Below, piece by piece: positions 53,964 through 64,000 of a stretch of 64,000 nucleotides of DNA. Positions within the stretch are counted from its first letter, which is position 1. Each line of letters starts with the position of its first letter. Source of the stretch: Anastatus disparis (lineage: Eukaryota; Arthropoda; Insecta; Hymenoptera; Eupelmidae); contig JAFFSR010000279.1 of NCBI GenBank assembly GCA_017163975.1, positions 745,001 to 809,000 on the forward strand, given 5' to 3'. The translations under genes and the position numbers were made by a program. The notes below the pieces were generated by a model. The model was not told the origin of the DNA. It searched no databases and worked only from the letters and a program-made list of their open reading frames with translations.

Positions 53964-56430
53964 AAAGATATCATTGGAATATTCCGAAATATTCCAATGA
54001 AATATTTCATTGAAATATGTATGGAAGCTTTATGGAAGAAAACAGAAATATTCCTAAAATATTGCAAAGGAAACTTCCTACGAAGAACCCCTGGAAGCCT
54101 CTGTAAACCTTCCAAGGAAGATTCCGTTGGAAGATTGATGAATTATTGCACCGAAAGATTTCATGGAAGCTTTATAGAAGACTTCGTTTTCCTTTCGAGG
54201 AAATGTTGGGAATTATCACTGGAATATTCCAACTTAAGTCTCCTGGAAGATTCCGTAAACCTTCCAAGGAAGATTTCGTTGGAAGATTGATGAATCATTG
54301 CACCGAAAGATTTCATGGAAACTTGAATGGAAGACTCCGTTTACCTTTCAGCGAAATATTGGAAATCGTCATTGAAACATTTCAGTGGAAGGCCTCTGGA
54401 AGATTTCGTAAACCCTCCAAGGAAGATTCCGTTGGAAGATTGATGAATCATTGCACCGAAAGATTTCATGGAAGCTTGAATAGAAGACTCCGTTTACCTT
54501 TCAGCGAAATATTGGAAATTGTCATTAAAATATTCCAGTGGAAGGCTCCTGAAAGCTTCCGTAAACCTTCCAAGGAAGATTCCGGTGGAAGATTGATGAA
54601 TCATTGCACCGGAAGATTTTATGGAAGCTCAAAAGGAAGACTCCGTTCACCTTTCAGCGAAATATTGGAAATTGTCATTAAAACATTTCAGTGGAAGGCT
54701 TCTAAAAGCTTCCGTAAACCTTCCAAGGACGATTCCGTTTAGAGATTGATGAATCATTGCACCGAAAGATTTCATGAAAGCTTTATAGAAGACTCCGTTT
54801 TTCTTTCGGGGAAATGTTGGGAATTATCACTGGAATATTCCGACTTAAGTCTCCTGGAAGATTCCGTAAACCTTCCAAGGAAGATTTCGTTGGAAGATTG
54901 ATGAATCATTGCACCGAAAGATTTCATGGAAACTTGAATGAAAGACTCCGTTTACCTTTCAGTGAAATATTAGAAATTGTCATTGAAACATTTCAGTGGA
55001 AGGCCTCTGGAAGATTTCGTTAACCCTCCAAGGAAGATTCCATTGGAAGATTGATGAATTATTGCACCGAAAGATTTCATGGAAGCTCGAATGAAAGACT
55101 TCGTTTACCTTTCAGCGAAATATTGGAAATTGTCATTGAAATATTCCAGTGGAAGGCTCCTGAAAGCTTCCGTAAACCTTCCAAGGAAGATTCCATTGGA
55201 TGATTAATGAATCATTGCACCGAAAGATTTCATGGAAGCTTTATAGAAGATTCCGTTTTCCTTTCGGAGAAATCTTCAGAATTTTTACTGGAATATTCCG
55301 ATTTCAGTCTCCTGGAAGATTCCTTAAACCTTTCAAGGAAGATTCCGTTGGAAGATTGATGAATCATTTGCACTGAAAGATTTCATGGAAGCTTGAATGG
55401 TAGACTCCGTTTACCTTTCAGCGAAATATTGGAAATCGTCATTGAAACATTCCAGTGAAAGGCTCCTGAAAGCTTCTGTAAACCTTCCAAGGAAGATTCC
55501 ATTGGATGATTAATGAATCATTGCACCGAAAGATTTCATGGAAACTTGAATGAAAGACTCCGTTTACCTTTCAGTGAAATATTAGAAATTGTCATCGAAA
55601 CATTTCAGTGGAAGGCCTCTGGAAGATTTCGTTAACCCTCCAAGGAAGATTCCATTGGAAGATTGATGAATTATTGCACCGAAAGATTTCATGGAAGCTT
55701 GAATGAAAGACTTCGTTTACCTTTCAGCGAAATATTGGAAATTGTCATTGAAATATTCCAGTGGAAGGCTCCTGAAAGCTTCCGTAAACCTTCCAAGGAA
55801 GATTCCATTGGATGATTAATGAATCATTGCACCGAAAGATTTCATGGAAGCTTTATAGAAGATTCCGTTTTCCTTTCGGAGAAATCTTCAGAATTTTTAC
55901 TGGAATATTCCGATTTCAGTCTCCTGGAAGATTCCTTAAACCTTTCAAGGAAGATTTCGTTGGAAGATTGATGAATCATTTGCACTGAAAGATTTCATGG
56001 AAGCTTGAATGGTAGACTCCGTTTACCTTTCAGCGAAATATTGGAAATCGTCATTGAAACGTTCCAGTGAAAGGCTCCTGAAAGCTTCTGTAAACCTTCC
56101 AAGGAAGATTCCATTGGATGATTAATGAATCATTGCACCGAAAGATTTCATGGAAGCTTGAATGGAAGACTTCGTTTACCTTTCAGCGAAATATTAAAGA
56201 TTTTCACTGAAATATTCCGGTTCGAGTATGCTGGAAGCTTCCGTAAATCTTGCAAGGAAGATTCTGTTGGAAGATTGATGAATTATTGCAGGGAAAGACC
56301 CAAGAAAGCTCTAAGGAAGACTGCATTTACCTTGCAGCTAAATGTTGGCAATTTTCGACTGAAACATTTGGGCCGAAGACTTCAGGAAGCTTTTGTAAAC
56401 ATTTCATGGAAGATTCGCTCAGTAGACTAA
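53964..56430. repeat. 153-bp satellite, about 15 units with higher-order structure
   Basis: TGAATCATTGCACCGAAAGA recurs at 54138, 54291, 54444, 54597, 54750, 54902, 55055, 55207, 55360, 55514, 55667, 55820, 55973, 56126 and 56278, every 152-154 bp. Units 54902-55513 and 55514-56125 form a four-unit (612-bp) higher-order repeat. As 153 is 51 codons, open frames run through several units (54146-54742), encoding GRLMNHCTERFHG repeats. I take this as a phase effect and not a gene. Confidence 0.9.
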
Positions 56431-56840
56431 TGAATCAGGAATTATTATTTTGTATGAATGTAAAACGGAAACTACACCAGTACTTATCAATATAGCTTAT
56501 CCCCGTTTGTAAGTTAATAAAAAAAATTTTAATGACGCTTTAGCTACACTAAAAAGACGTTTTTATAAAAATGAGATAATTGTTATAAAAATGAGGTAAT
56601 TTTTTTAACGAAAATGACTTTATTGCAATAACAAAAAACAGGTCCTTTTCCTTTCAAATTTCTTATTATATCTAATGACGATATTTTCCCAATACATTAC
56701 TTGACATACCAAAAGGCATTTTAAATAACGTCATTTAGTATGTTAGGGATTAGGACAAAAAATGGCGTCGTTTAGTATGTTAAATGTTAACGAAAAATGA
56801 CGTCATTCTATAATAACAATGACGTCCTTTTTTATATAAC
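56431..56840. other. AT-rich segment between satellite blocks
   Basis: Contains short repeats of AAAATGAGRTAATT and ATGACGTCATT-like palindromes. No gene. Confidence 0.5.
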
Positions 56841-57290
56841 TTAAGTTATATAGCATGAAATATTTTTGAAATATTTCTGAAATATTTCATTCAAAGATTC
56901 GGAATGAATCAGAAAAATTGATATGAAATGTTTCTGAAATATTGATATGTCCGCCTAGAAGATTGGTTTGAAATATTTCATGTAATGTTTCTGTAACATT
57001 CTTTCGTGAAATATTAATTTGTAATATTGTTGAAAGATTGCAGCAACATTTGATCGAAAGATTTATGGAAGAATATGAATCTTTCAAGAAATGTTTTCGA
57101 AATATTTCTAAAATCTTTGATGAAATATTAATTCGTAATATTTTTGAAAGATTGCAGAAATATTTTATTAAAGGATTCATAAAAGATTATGAATCTTTCA
57201 AGAAATGTTTTTGAAATATTTCTAAAATCATGTTTAAAATATATCCAAAATAATGTTGGTGAAAGATTCTATCAGATATTATTTTTGATT
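56841..57290. repeat. Palindromic GAAATATTTC repeat
   Basis: Dense GAAATATTTC palindromes. A unit of about 115 bp with ATGAATCTTTCAAGAAATGT is repeated at 57075 and 57190. Confidence 0.75.
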
Positions 57291-57539
57291 TTGTGAGAGT
57301 TGCATCTCAAACTATATTAGATACCTATATATTTATTTGTTATTCAGTATGTAAGCGCTTATTTATTTGTATCAAGAATTTTCGGTTTTATATACTAAAC
57401 GAGAACGTCCCACCACTTGCGAGAGTTTGTCAACCGTATTATGATCACATGAAAATATAATCAAGTAGCCACCTGCTGGCAAGATGGAAGAATCGCTACG
57501 CACGCAAGATAACTACAAATATTTAGACAATATTTCTCT

Positions 57540-58582
57540 AATATTTCACTGTTATATTCATAAATTTTTGGGAATACTTCATGAATCATTTCTGGAATAT
57601 TACAGAAATATTTCATGAAATATTTCTTGAAAAATTTGCGCAGTATTGATTTAAAATATTTTAAGAAATGGTGCAGTAATATTTCTTCAATATTTCAGTG
57701 TTATGTTCAAACATTTTTTCAAATACTTCATGAAATATTTTTCAAATATAACAGGAATATTTCATGACATGTTTCTTGAAAGAGTTAAGAAATATTAATT
57801 TGAAACATTTCAAGAAATAATGTAATAACTTACTTGAATATTTCAGTGTCAGATTCAAAAATTTTTTTGAAATAAAACATGAAATGTTCCAACAATATTA
57901 CAGAAATATTTCAATGAATTATTTAATATTCATGAACTGAAATATTTTAATGAAATATTAGTTCATCACTTATTTAATATTTCACTGAAATATTTCATTA
58001 ATTATTTACGGATGCTTCCAGTAACCTTTACTGAAATATTCCATGAAAAGTTTACGTAAGCTTCCGGTAAACTTCCTGGAAGCTTCCAATGTTTTTTCTG
58101 CAGTGAATTAAATCTTTCACGTTTTCTTCTAGGAAGCTTCCGGTATTATTCCACTGAAATTTTTAACGAAAAACTTACCGAAGCTTCATGGAAGCTTTCA
58201 CTGAAATATTTCAGAAATGATGTACGGAAGCTTCGAGTAAGCTTTCACTGAAATATTCCATGAAAGATTTACGGAGGCTTCCAATAAGTTTTCACTGAAA
58301 CGTTTTATGAATAATTTGGGAAAGCTGTCGGTAAGCTTCTATTGAAATATTCCATGTATAATTTACGGAAGCTTCCAGTAAGCTTCCACTGAAATATTCC
58401 ATGAAGGACTTACGGAGGGTTCCAGTGAGCTTTCACTGAAATATTTCATGAAAGACTTATGGAAGACTCCTGATCGAGGACATATCCATCTTCCGGGAAG
58501 TTTCCACTGGAAACTTCCTGAAAGCTTCCAACCTTTCTTCCACATCTTCCGGGAAGCTTCCAGGAAGCTTCCAGGAAGCTTA
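57540..58582. repeat. Inverted-orientation satellite rich in AAATATTTC and GGAAGCTTCC
   Basis: From 57990 units of about 60 bp repeat TGAAATATTCCATGAAAGAT plus TTACGGAAGCTTCC, ending in three GGAAGCTTCCA copies near 58555-58580. The part 57540-57980 is dominated by ATATTTCATGAAATATTTCT palindromes. Confidence 0.8.
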
Positions 58583-58723
58583 CATGCTGTGTGAGGAGTG
58601 CTAAATAAGTTCATAAGTATCGTTAAAATATCCAAAGATGACATGCAAACATTGTTATTAAAACTATTTCATTAAATATTCACTTTACAACTGCTTCAAA
58701 CATACAGAGATAGTTTTTTCTCC

Positions 58724-59017
58724 ACAAATGTGATACGCACCGCACTATGAAAAGTGATGCCTTTGCTTCATAAACACGGAAATTATACATAATGTGTAGT
58801 ACTGCTTGTCTTCGTACGGTAAGCGCGTGATACACCGAAAAACTTTCTGCACAAACACAATTCGGTATCAACAAATATGATGCGCACTGCACTGTAAAAA
58901 GTGATGCCTTCGCTTCATAAACACGGAAACCATACATGTGTACTGCTTTCTTCGTACGGCAAGCATGTGATATACCGAAAGACTTTCTGCACGTCTAAAC
59001 ACAATTCGGTATTTATT
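58724..59017. repeat. 148-bp tandem duplication
   Basis: ACAAATRTGATRCGCACYGC at 58723 and again at 58871. Both copies end with CACAATTCGGTAT. Confidence 0.85.
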
Positions 59018-59520
59018 GTGCTTGTTTCAAAAATATCGTATATGCATGTCTCTTTGCGTCTTTTTTGTTGTCACTTGTCTCTTCACCGTATTTAGAGGTT
59101 ATTATAGAGTACAAGAGATTCATATTATTTCGCAGGTTATTTTAATATTGTCTCAAACATATTTTATTTCTAGCCAAGTTTAATGGTGAATTAATACCTT
59201 TTAACTATCTAAGAATTTGCAATCCAGTAAATGCCGGTAAAGTGGGAAAAAAAGCGTTACATCGATAGCTAAGAACTAGGAATTAAAACAAGCTTGTTTC
59301 TAGCATATGCACAGTTTAAATGACTAAGAAATAGCTTGGAAATGGAATCAGATTCTACCAGGGCTATTATCATTTATACATTTTTTAAATGTAGATACTG
59401 CAAATATCCGTAAATAACTGTAAATAAATTACAGAGTACAATTATTAGAATTAACTCTAAATAATTTTCATTTTAGTTCTTTTTACAACAAACTTTTTTT
59501 AATGATTTATTATATATATA
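59018..59520. other. AT-rich spacer
   Basis: No gene. It holds the right inverted end of the composite element (59348-59363). Confidence 0.4.
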
Positions 59521-60549
59521 TGCGACATTTCACACCAACTGGAAGAGAAGAAAAATAAAAATCCCTGGAACTCTAAGAATATATTTTTTGTGTTACCCAA
59601 GATATGTAAAAAAAAATTCAAGGATTTAGCTTTAAAGGATCAAGAGCTATAGCTCCTTAAAATTTGGAAAATTATCAAAATTTTCGGAAAAGTCCCAACT
59701 TAATCATTTTTTTCCTGAAAATCCTGATGTTTTAGAGAAAAATTCATGAAAATACTTTTTGTTGTGAATGAAGAGCAGAGTTCGCATGATTCTTTATAAA
59801 CCTGAATTTTTAAGTTTTCTATTGGTTCTTATATGTATTACATGGTAATTGAAATTACTCATTGTTCGCCACTTTAGAAATTTCTTTTCGTGGGCTTATT
59901 TTTTTCTATTTTACATGAACTTTACAATGAATTTTTGATCATGTAAGTCAGAGCCATCAATAAGGAGTTAAAACAGTTTAAAATATATATTATCATGTAT
60001 CATTTATTTTCAATATAAATATTAATCATACATTAAAATATACATTTATATTCAATATGAAAAATAAATTATACATGAATATATATATTTCAAACTTTTA
60101 TAACTCCTTATTAGTGGCTCTTTCTTAAGCAATCAAAAATTTATTTTGAAGTTAATAAAAAATAGAAGAAAATCAGCCCTCAAAAAGCAATTTCTGAAGT
60201 GGCAAACAATAAGTAATTTCAATTACCATGTAATACATGTAAGAACCAATAGAAAACTTCAAAATTGAGGTCTGTAAAATTTTATGCTAACTTTCCTTTT
60301 TATTTGCAACAAGATGTATTTTTATGAATTTCTTTTTAAAACATCAGGATTTTCATAAAAAAAACCATAAAGTTGGTACTTTTCCAAAAATTTTGAAAAA
60401 TTTCCAAATTTCAAGGATCTATGGCTCTTGATCCTTCCAATCTAAATTCTTGAAAATTTGTTTACACATTTTGGGCAACCAACAGAATATATTCTCAGAG
60501 TTTTAGCGATTTTTATTTTTTTGCTCTTCCAGTTGGTGTAAAATGTCCT
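59521..60549. mobile_element. 1-kb foldback element with about 480-bp arms
   Basis: GACATTTCACACCAACTGGA at the left is matched by TCCAGTTGGTGTAAAATGTC at the right. The arms stay complementary (for example ATCAGGATTTTC / GAAAATCCTGAT; AAGAACCAATAGAAAA / TTTTCTATTGGTTCTT) up to an AT-rich centre near 59990-60090. Flanks are TATATA runs, so a TA-type target is likely. No ORF. Confidence 0.85.
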
Positions 60550-60819
60550 ATATATACATAAATGTATAATTGCCGAAAATAACCATTTTTTATCGTTATA
60601 TTATTTTTACAATTTTTATTATTATTTATTTATCATATAACAATTAATTCATGGCATTTTTCATAATTTCTATTATTTTTCAGCTTTTAAAGTAAAAAGG
60701 CAGTAAATTAAATTAGTTAATATAAAAGCAATTCTGTTGTGAATATCTTTGAAAAGAGTTCATTAAAAATGAATTAAAATTCTGAAAAGAATTTGAATTT
60801 TCAATAATGGTTTTGACTG
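60550..60819. other. AT-rich spacer
   Basis: No gene or clear repeat. Confidence 0.35.
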
Positions 60820-61327
60820 AGAAAGATAAATTGATTGTTAAGGGACAGGGATTGTATAGTTGAATTGCTTTCATGCTAACTGATATTCATGTATTAGAAT
60901 TTAATAATAAATCAAAATGGTGCACCTCATTCAACATGCAAATAACTTCACTAATTTAAAGACCATGATATATTAATTCAGTACCGATTGATGGAGAATG
61001 AATACAGTTATTATTTTCCGGAAATTTAGAAAAGGGTCACCGGATTTGTGTGTATTATAATCATAAGGTGATTCATATATATGACAGTTTAAATCTTAAA
61101 TATCTATAGGATGAGCATAAGATTTATATAAACAGATTATTTCCAAACAAATCAAAATTGAGCATAGTATTCGAAACAGAAAAATCACAAACAAATAATT
61201 ATAATTGTGACGTTTTTGCAATTGTTTTTGCTGTTGCAATACTTTATAATTTAGGTCCATGTTGTTTAAGATATGATTTTTCTCAAATGCGATTACTTTA
61301 TCAAGAATTTTTAAAATGCAACAAATA
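60820..61327 (+). pseudogene. Ulp1-like cysteine protease relic, probably Helitron-linked
   Basis: Frame-broken text reads IQLLFSGNLEKGHRICVYY, IHIYDSLNLKYL, INRLFPNKSKLSIVFETEK, NYNCDVFAIVFAVAILYNLG and RYDFSQMRLLYQEFLKCN. This is the H...D...C layout of the Ulp1/C48 SUMO-protease fold (His in GHR, Asp in YDSL, Cys in NYNCDVFA). Such proteases often accompany Helitrons and other insect elements. Stops at 60991 and 61105 and a likely Trp-to-Arg change after the catalytic His (GHR for GHW) mark decay. It lies upstream of Helitron copy 3. Confidence 0.65.
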
Positions 61328-61780
61328 AGAATGTTTCCAGTTTTACAAAATTATAATAATGCAAATAATAATTACGATAATCCAACGGACATGATAAGAA
61401 GGAGTTTTTGTCATGAGCAACGTCTAAATCAAACACCATTAAATTTAGATTTCGCCGAGCTTGAACTATTAGAAACAACGTCACAAACGCATTTATTGGC
61501 AGAACAAAAAAAGATCATGGAAATGTATCGTAAAAAAAAGAATTCGAATCATGAAACAATTTTGATGGAAATTGATGATGACATTTCAGATACAAATTTT
61601 TTAAAACCAGATAATGATATAATGGGAATCGATGATATCCACTTAAATTATAACGATAGTAAAATTAGGACAGTTGAGATTAAATTAAATGAAGGAAAAA
61701 AAGAATCAAAAGAAATAAATGAAAAAGAAGCTTTATTTGTAATAGGACTTAAGAGCATGACAAACTTGCCCGCCTTCTAA
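61316..61780 (+). pseudogene. Hypothetical ORF after the protease relic
   Basis: 154 codons overlapping the end of the protease in another frame, so its start may be artificial. The product is acidic, asparagine-rich and helical (FAELELLETTSQTHLLAEQK, EINEKEALFVIGLKSMTNLP). No homologue recognised. It may be the C-terminal tail of the protease ORF shifted in frame. Confidence 0.35.
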
Positions 61781-62079
61781 TAATATTTCCAATCCCAGCT
61801 TATAAATAAACGATGCGTTTAATCGAGTTTTTTTGCTACATATTAAAAATTTGTAAGATCAAACTCTAGTAAGGACAACTCAAGAAATCCACCAAAATAT
61901 TATACATATAGAGTTATAATAAAAACTTTCAATGCATCGTATTTTATGGTTAGGTTTATCGAGTTGGATATCTAATTTCCAATCCCAGCTCATAAAAAAA
62001 TAACAAGTCCAAATGATTTTTTATTTTAGCAAAAATTATTTTATTAATATAGCTTTATGAAATAAAAAAAGCAAAACTG
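61781..62079. other. Spacer with a short direct repeat
   Basis: AATTTCCAATCCCAGCT-like sequence occurs at 61785 and 61973, each followed by ATAAA. No gene seen. Confidence 0.4.
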
Positions 62080-64000
62080 AATTGCCGCAGCTGGGTACAA
62101 ATACGTGTGAATGAAGCTCCACGTAAAAAAGAAGATTATATAAAAATTAAAAAAAAAACCAATAAATATAAAGAAAAATTAAAAATACTGAAATCACAAA
62201 AATAAAATCAAAGATAAAAAAGGGTACTGATAAAATGGAACAAATACGTACAAATGAAGTTACACGTAAGAAAAAAGCTTACATAAAAATGAGAGAAGAA
62301 CAACCAAATGAATAAAAAAAATTGAAATTATTAAGATATAAAAAATAAAATCATTTGAAAATAGAGATACTAATAAATTGAGAAATTGCATAAAAAAGAA
62401 AAATTACGCAAAAAAAACTTATAGAAGAGTTATTAGTGAACAATATAATGAATATGAGAGAATGGTACAAATTAAAAATCAAAAATTGGAAAATGCCGAT
62501 ATTATTAAGAAAATACAAGTAAAAAATAATTGTTACCAATTAAAATAATTACGCACAAGATGTAAACAAATAGAAATTGATGACAATGAACATGTTAATA
62601 ATTATACGACAATAAATAAACCAATAGATGAAAAAAAGCGAAAACATAAATATGATTCTTATCAATTAAAGACATTATTTATGAAGTTTGAACAATTAAA
62701 AATTAAAGACAACAATTATAATGAAAATTACAATAATAATAATTAAAATAACAATCATAATATTGTATTGAACAAAGTTACTGATAAAACATTAAAGGGC
62801 AAAGTAGAAAAAAAATTAAAGAAATCAAATAAAAAAATATGAACTGAAAAAATTGATTCGAAACTGATTGGTTGCACAGCAAATATATATTTCGATGAAA
62901 ATCTCATATCTGAAAATTACATTAGTTTCATGACAAATACATGCGTTTATCGTGATGCGGAAGATTTTGCTTTTGAATATACTAAAAGTAACGATTTTCC
63001 CAATTGTTGTCATAAAGGTTGAGTAGAATTGTTAGAAAATCCTCGTTACCCAGAAGAATTGAAGTGTTTAGTAAGTGAATTAACGGAAGAAATTATTGAT
63101 TTTCGACGAAATGTTAGGTTGTAAAATGATGCTTTAGCATTCGCAAATTTTAGTGTTAATTTTGATACATTGCCGGGTAAAGGATCACAAGTTATTAGAA
63201 TATTTGTAAAAATTTACCATAATGTATATGCGCTACATTCTAATAAAAATAAAACACGTAAATATGGACAATTATATATTTTAGATAATAAAATGGCAAA
63301 GATTAAACTAAATGAGTTTAATATAAATTTAACATTATTAAAACATTAAGATATCTTGATAAGAGACATTAACCCTTATGCTAAAGCCTATTAAATGATG
63401 CATAAAGTAGAAGAAGAAGAACTACAATGACGTGCGAAAATCTATTGTCCTTCAAGAACGATTACTATGTCTATTGTCCGCAATAATGTTTTGGATAAAA
63501 ATAGATATAATCTATCCACCTGTAATGAAGTTGTAATAGTATATGTTGGAGAAGACAATCAGCCTCCTATTGAACGCGATATTGTCATTTACTCTAAGTA
63601 TGATTAACCAATTAGTATACCGACAAGTAGCAAACATACAGATCCTATGACATATCTGCTTATTCATACAAATGGTGGTATTGGATGGATGCCAAATATG
63701 AAAAGTAAATTTGGCAAATGTAATATTTCAAATTTTAAATTTTATAATTATAGACTTAGCGTTAGAAATGAATTCAATCCATTCCTTAATTTGGGAAAAT
63801 TATTTCGACAGTTCAATGTTGATGCGTTTGAAAAAGTTGGAACCTCCAGATTATATTTTATACGAAAAAACCAGAACTTATCAAGAAGTGATTGTTATAA
63901 AGGTGTTATGGACTATTTACATAACAAAAAAAATTAGATTCTTCAAAAATTGGAAAAATTATCTCGACAGTTCATTGTTGATGCGTTTGAAAAAGTTGGA
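62080..64000 (+). pseudogene. Helitron copy 3, N-terminal and Rep part (cut by window end)
   Basis: A lysine-rich N-terminal stretch (62100-62550) is followed by the same blocks as copy 2: an Asn-rich stretch at 62710, KLIGCTANIYFDENLISENY, NVYALHSNKN, YGQLYILDNKM, INPYAKAY, RNEFNPFLNLGK and RLYFIRKNQNLSRSDCY. Nucleotide identity with copy 2 looks around 90%. Stops at 63020, 63123, 63348 and 63605 make it dead. A 47-bp piece (63796-63842) is repeated at 63954-64000 within the gene. Confidence 0.85.

Larger units (their letters stand above)
53953..58593. mobile_element. Inner element with CACACAGCATG ends, filled with satellite
   Basis: CACACAGCATG (53953-53963) faces CATGCTGTGTG (58583-58593). 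Direct TAAATAA copies lie just outside (53939, 58602) and could be a target duplication, but AT-rich chance is possible. Everything inside is tandem repeat rich in AAATATTTC and GGAAGCTTCC palindromes. The two halves are in opposite orientation, as in a foldback element. Confidence 0.55.
53615..59363. mobile_element. Large inverted-repeat-bounded composite (tentative)
   Basis: CCCTGGTAGAATTTGA at 53615-53630 is matched in inverse by TCAGATTCTACCAGGG at 59348-59363 (15 of 16), and flanking ATAAATAATGAT / ATCATTTAT also correspond. The inside is satellite DNA and an inner inverted-repeat pair (53953-58593). No transposase seen. Either a large non-autonomous transposon or two MITE ends in opposite orientation. 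Confidence 0.45.

Noticed and set aside
54146..54742. 198-codon ORF with 51-residue repeats
   Set aside because: Follows the 153-bp satellite phase; other units break the frame and there is no start or promoter context.

Overview
This is a eukaryotic, very AT-rich window from a repeat-dense region of an arthropod genome. I think it is an insect and perhaps a hymenopteran, because of the mix of Helitrons, adintovirus/Polinton-like remnants, CR1/Jockey-type and Copia elements and many MITEs. That is an inference, not a proof. I see no ordinary conserved host gene, no rRNA or tRNA gene and no bacterial feature. Nearly everything is a mobile element, a viral relic or satellite DNA, often nested.

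Layout. 0.4-9.1 kb: a decayed autonomous Helitron (copy 1), split by a foldback MITE and by a CR1/Jockey-type non-LTR retrotransposon lying inside a GA microsatellite. 9.2-11.2 kb: a 108-bp satellite interrupted by a TA-flanked MITE. 11.5-18.7 kb: purine-rich repeat, then Helitron copy 2 (Rep plus PIF1-like helicase) broken by four MITEs, three of them one family with clear 3-bp target duplications. 18.9-19.8 kb: minisatellites. 20-26.5 kb: a cluster that looks like the relic of an adintovirus/Polinton-like self-synthesising element: type-B DNA polymerase C-terminus, packaging-ATPase C-terminus, a small domain family and an apparently intact two-exon gene. 26.5-30.1 kb: a giant foldback element built of ~165-bp units, joined to a Copia fragment (30.1-31.9 kb). 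34.2 kb: the 3' end of a non-autonomous Helitron.

35.8-52.8 kb is the most remarkable part: a 17-kb, apparently young Ty3/Gypsy-type endogenous retrovirus with nearly identical 2.5-kb LTRs. It has four extra ORFs before gag, a Gag with seven CCHC zinc knuckles, a Pol with two tandem retropepsin domains, and an Env that does not look like the usual errantiviral fusion protein. Its RNA has unusual structure: eight GGTC-N6-ACC hairpins with covarying stems in U5, paired GNRA-tetraloop modules between two accessory ORFs, and a slippery heptamer plus H-type pseudoknot in the gag/pol overlap.

53-60.5 kb holds a large inverted-repeat-bounded satellite block (153-bp units, in phase with codons) and a 1-kb foldback. 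60.8-64 kb is Helitron copy 3 with a Ulp1-like protease relic, running off the window end.

The retrovirus genes can be read as one system: U5 hairpins and a zinc-knuckle array as possible RNA-packaging partners, frameshifting for Gag-Pol, splicing for accessory ORFs and Env. That functional linkage is inference.
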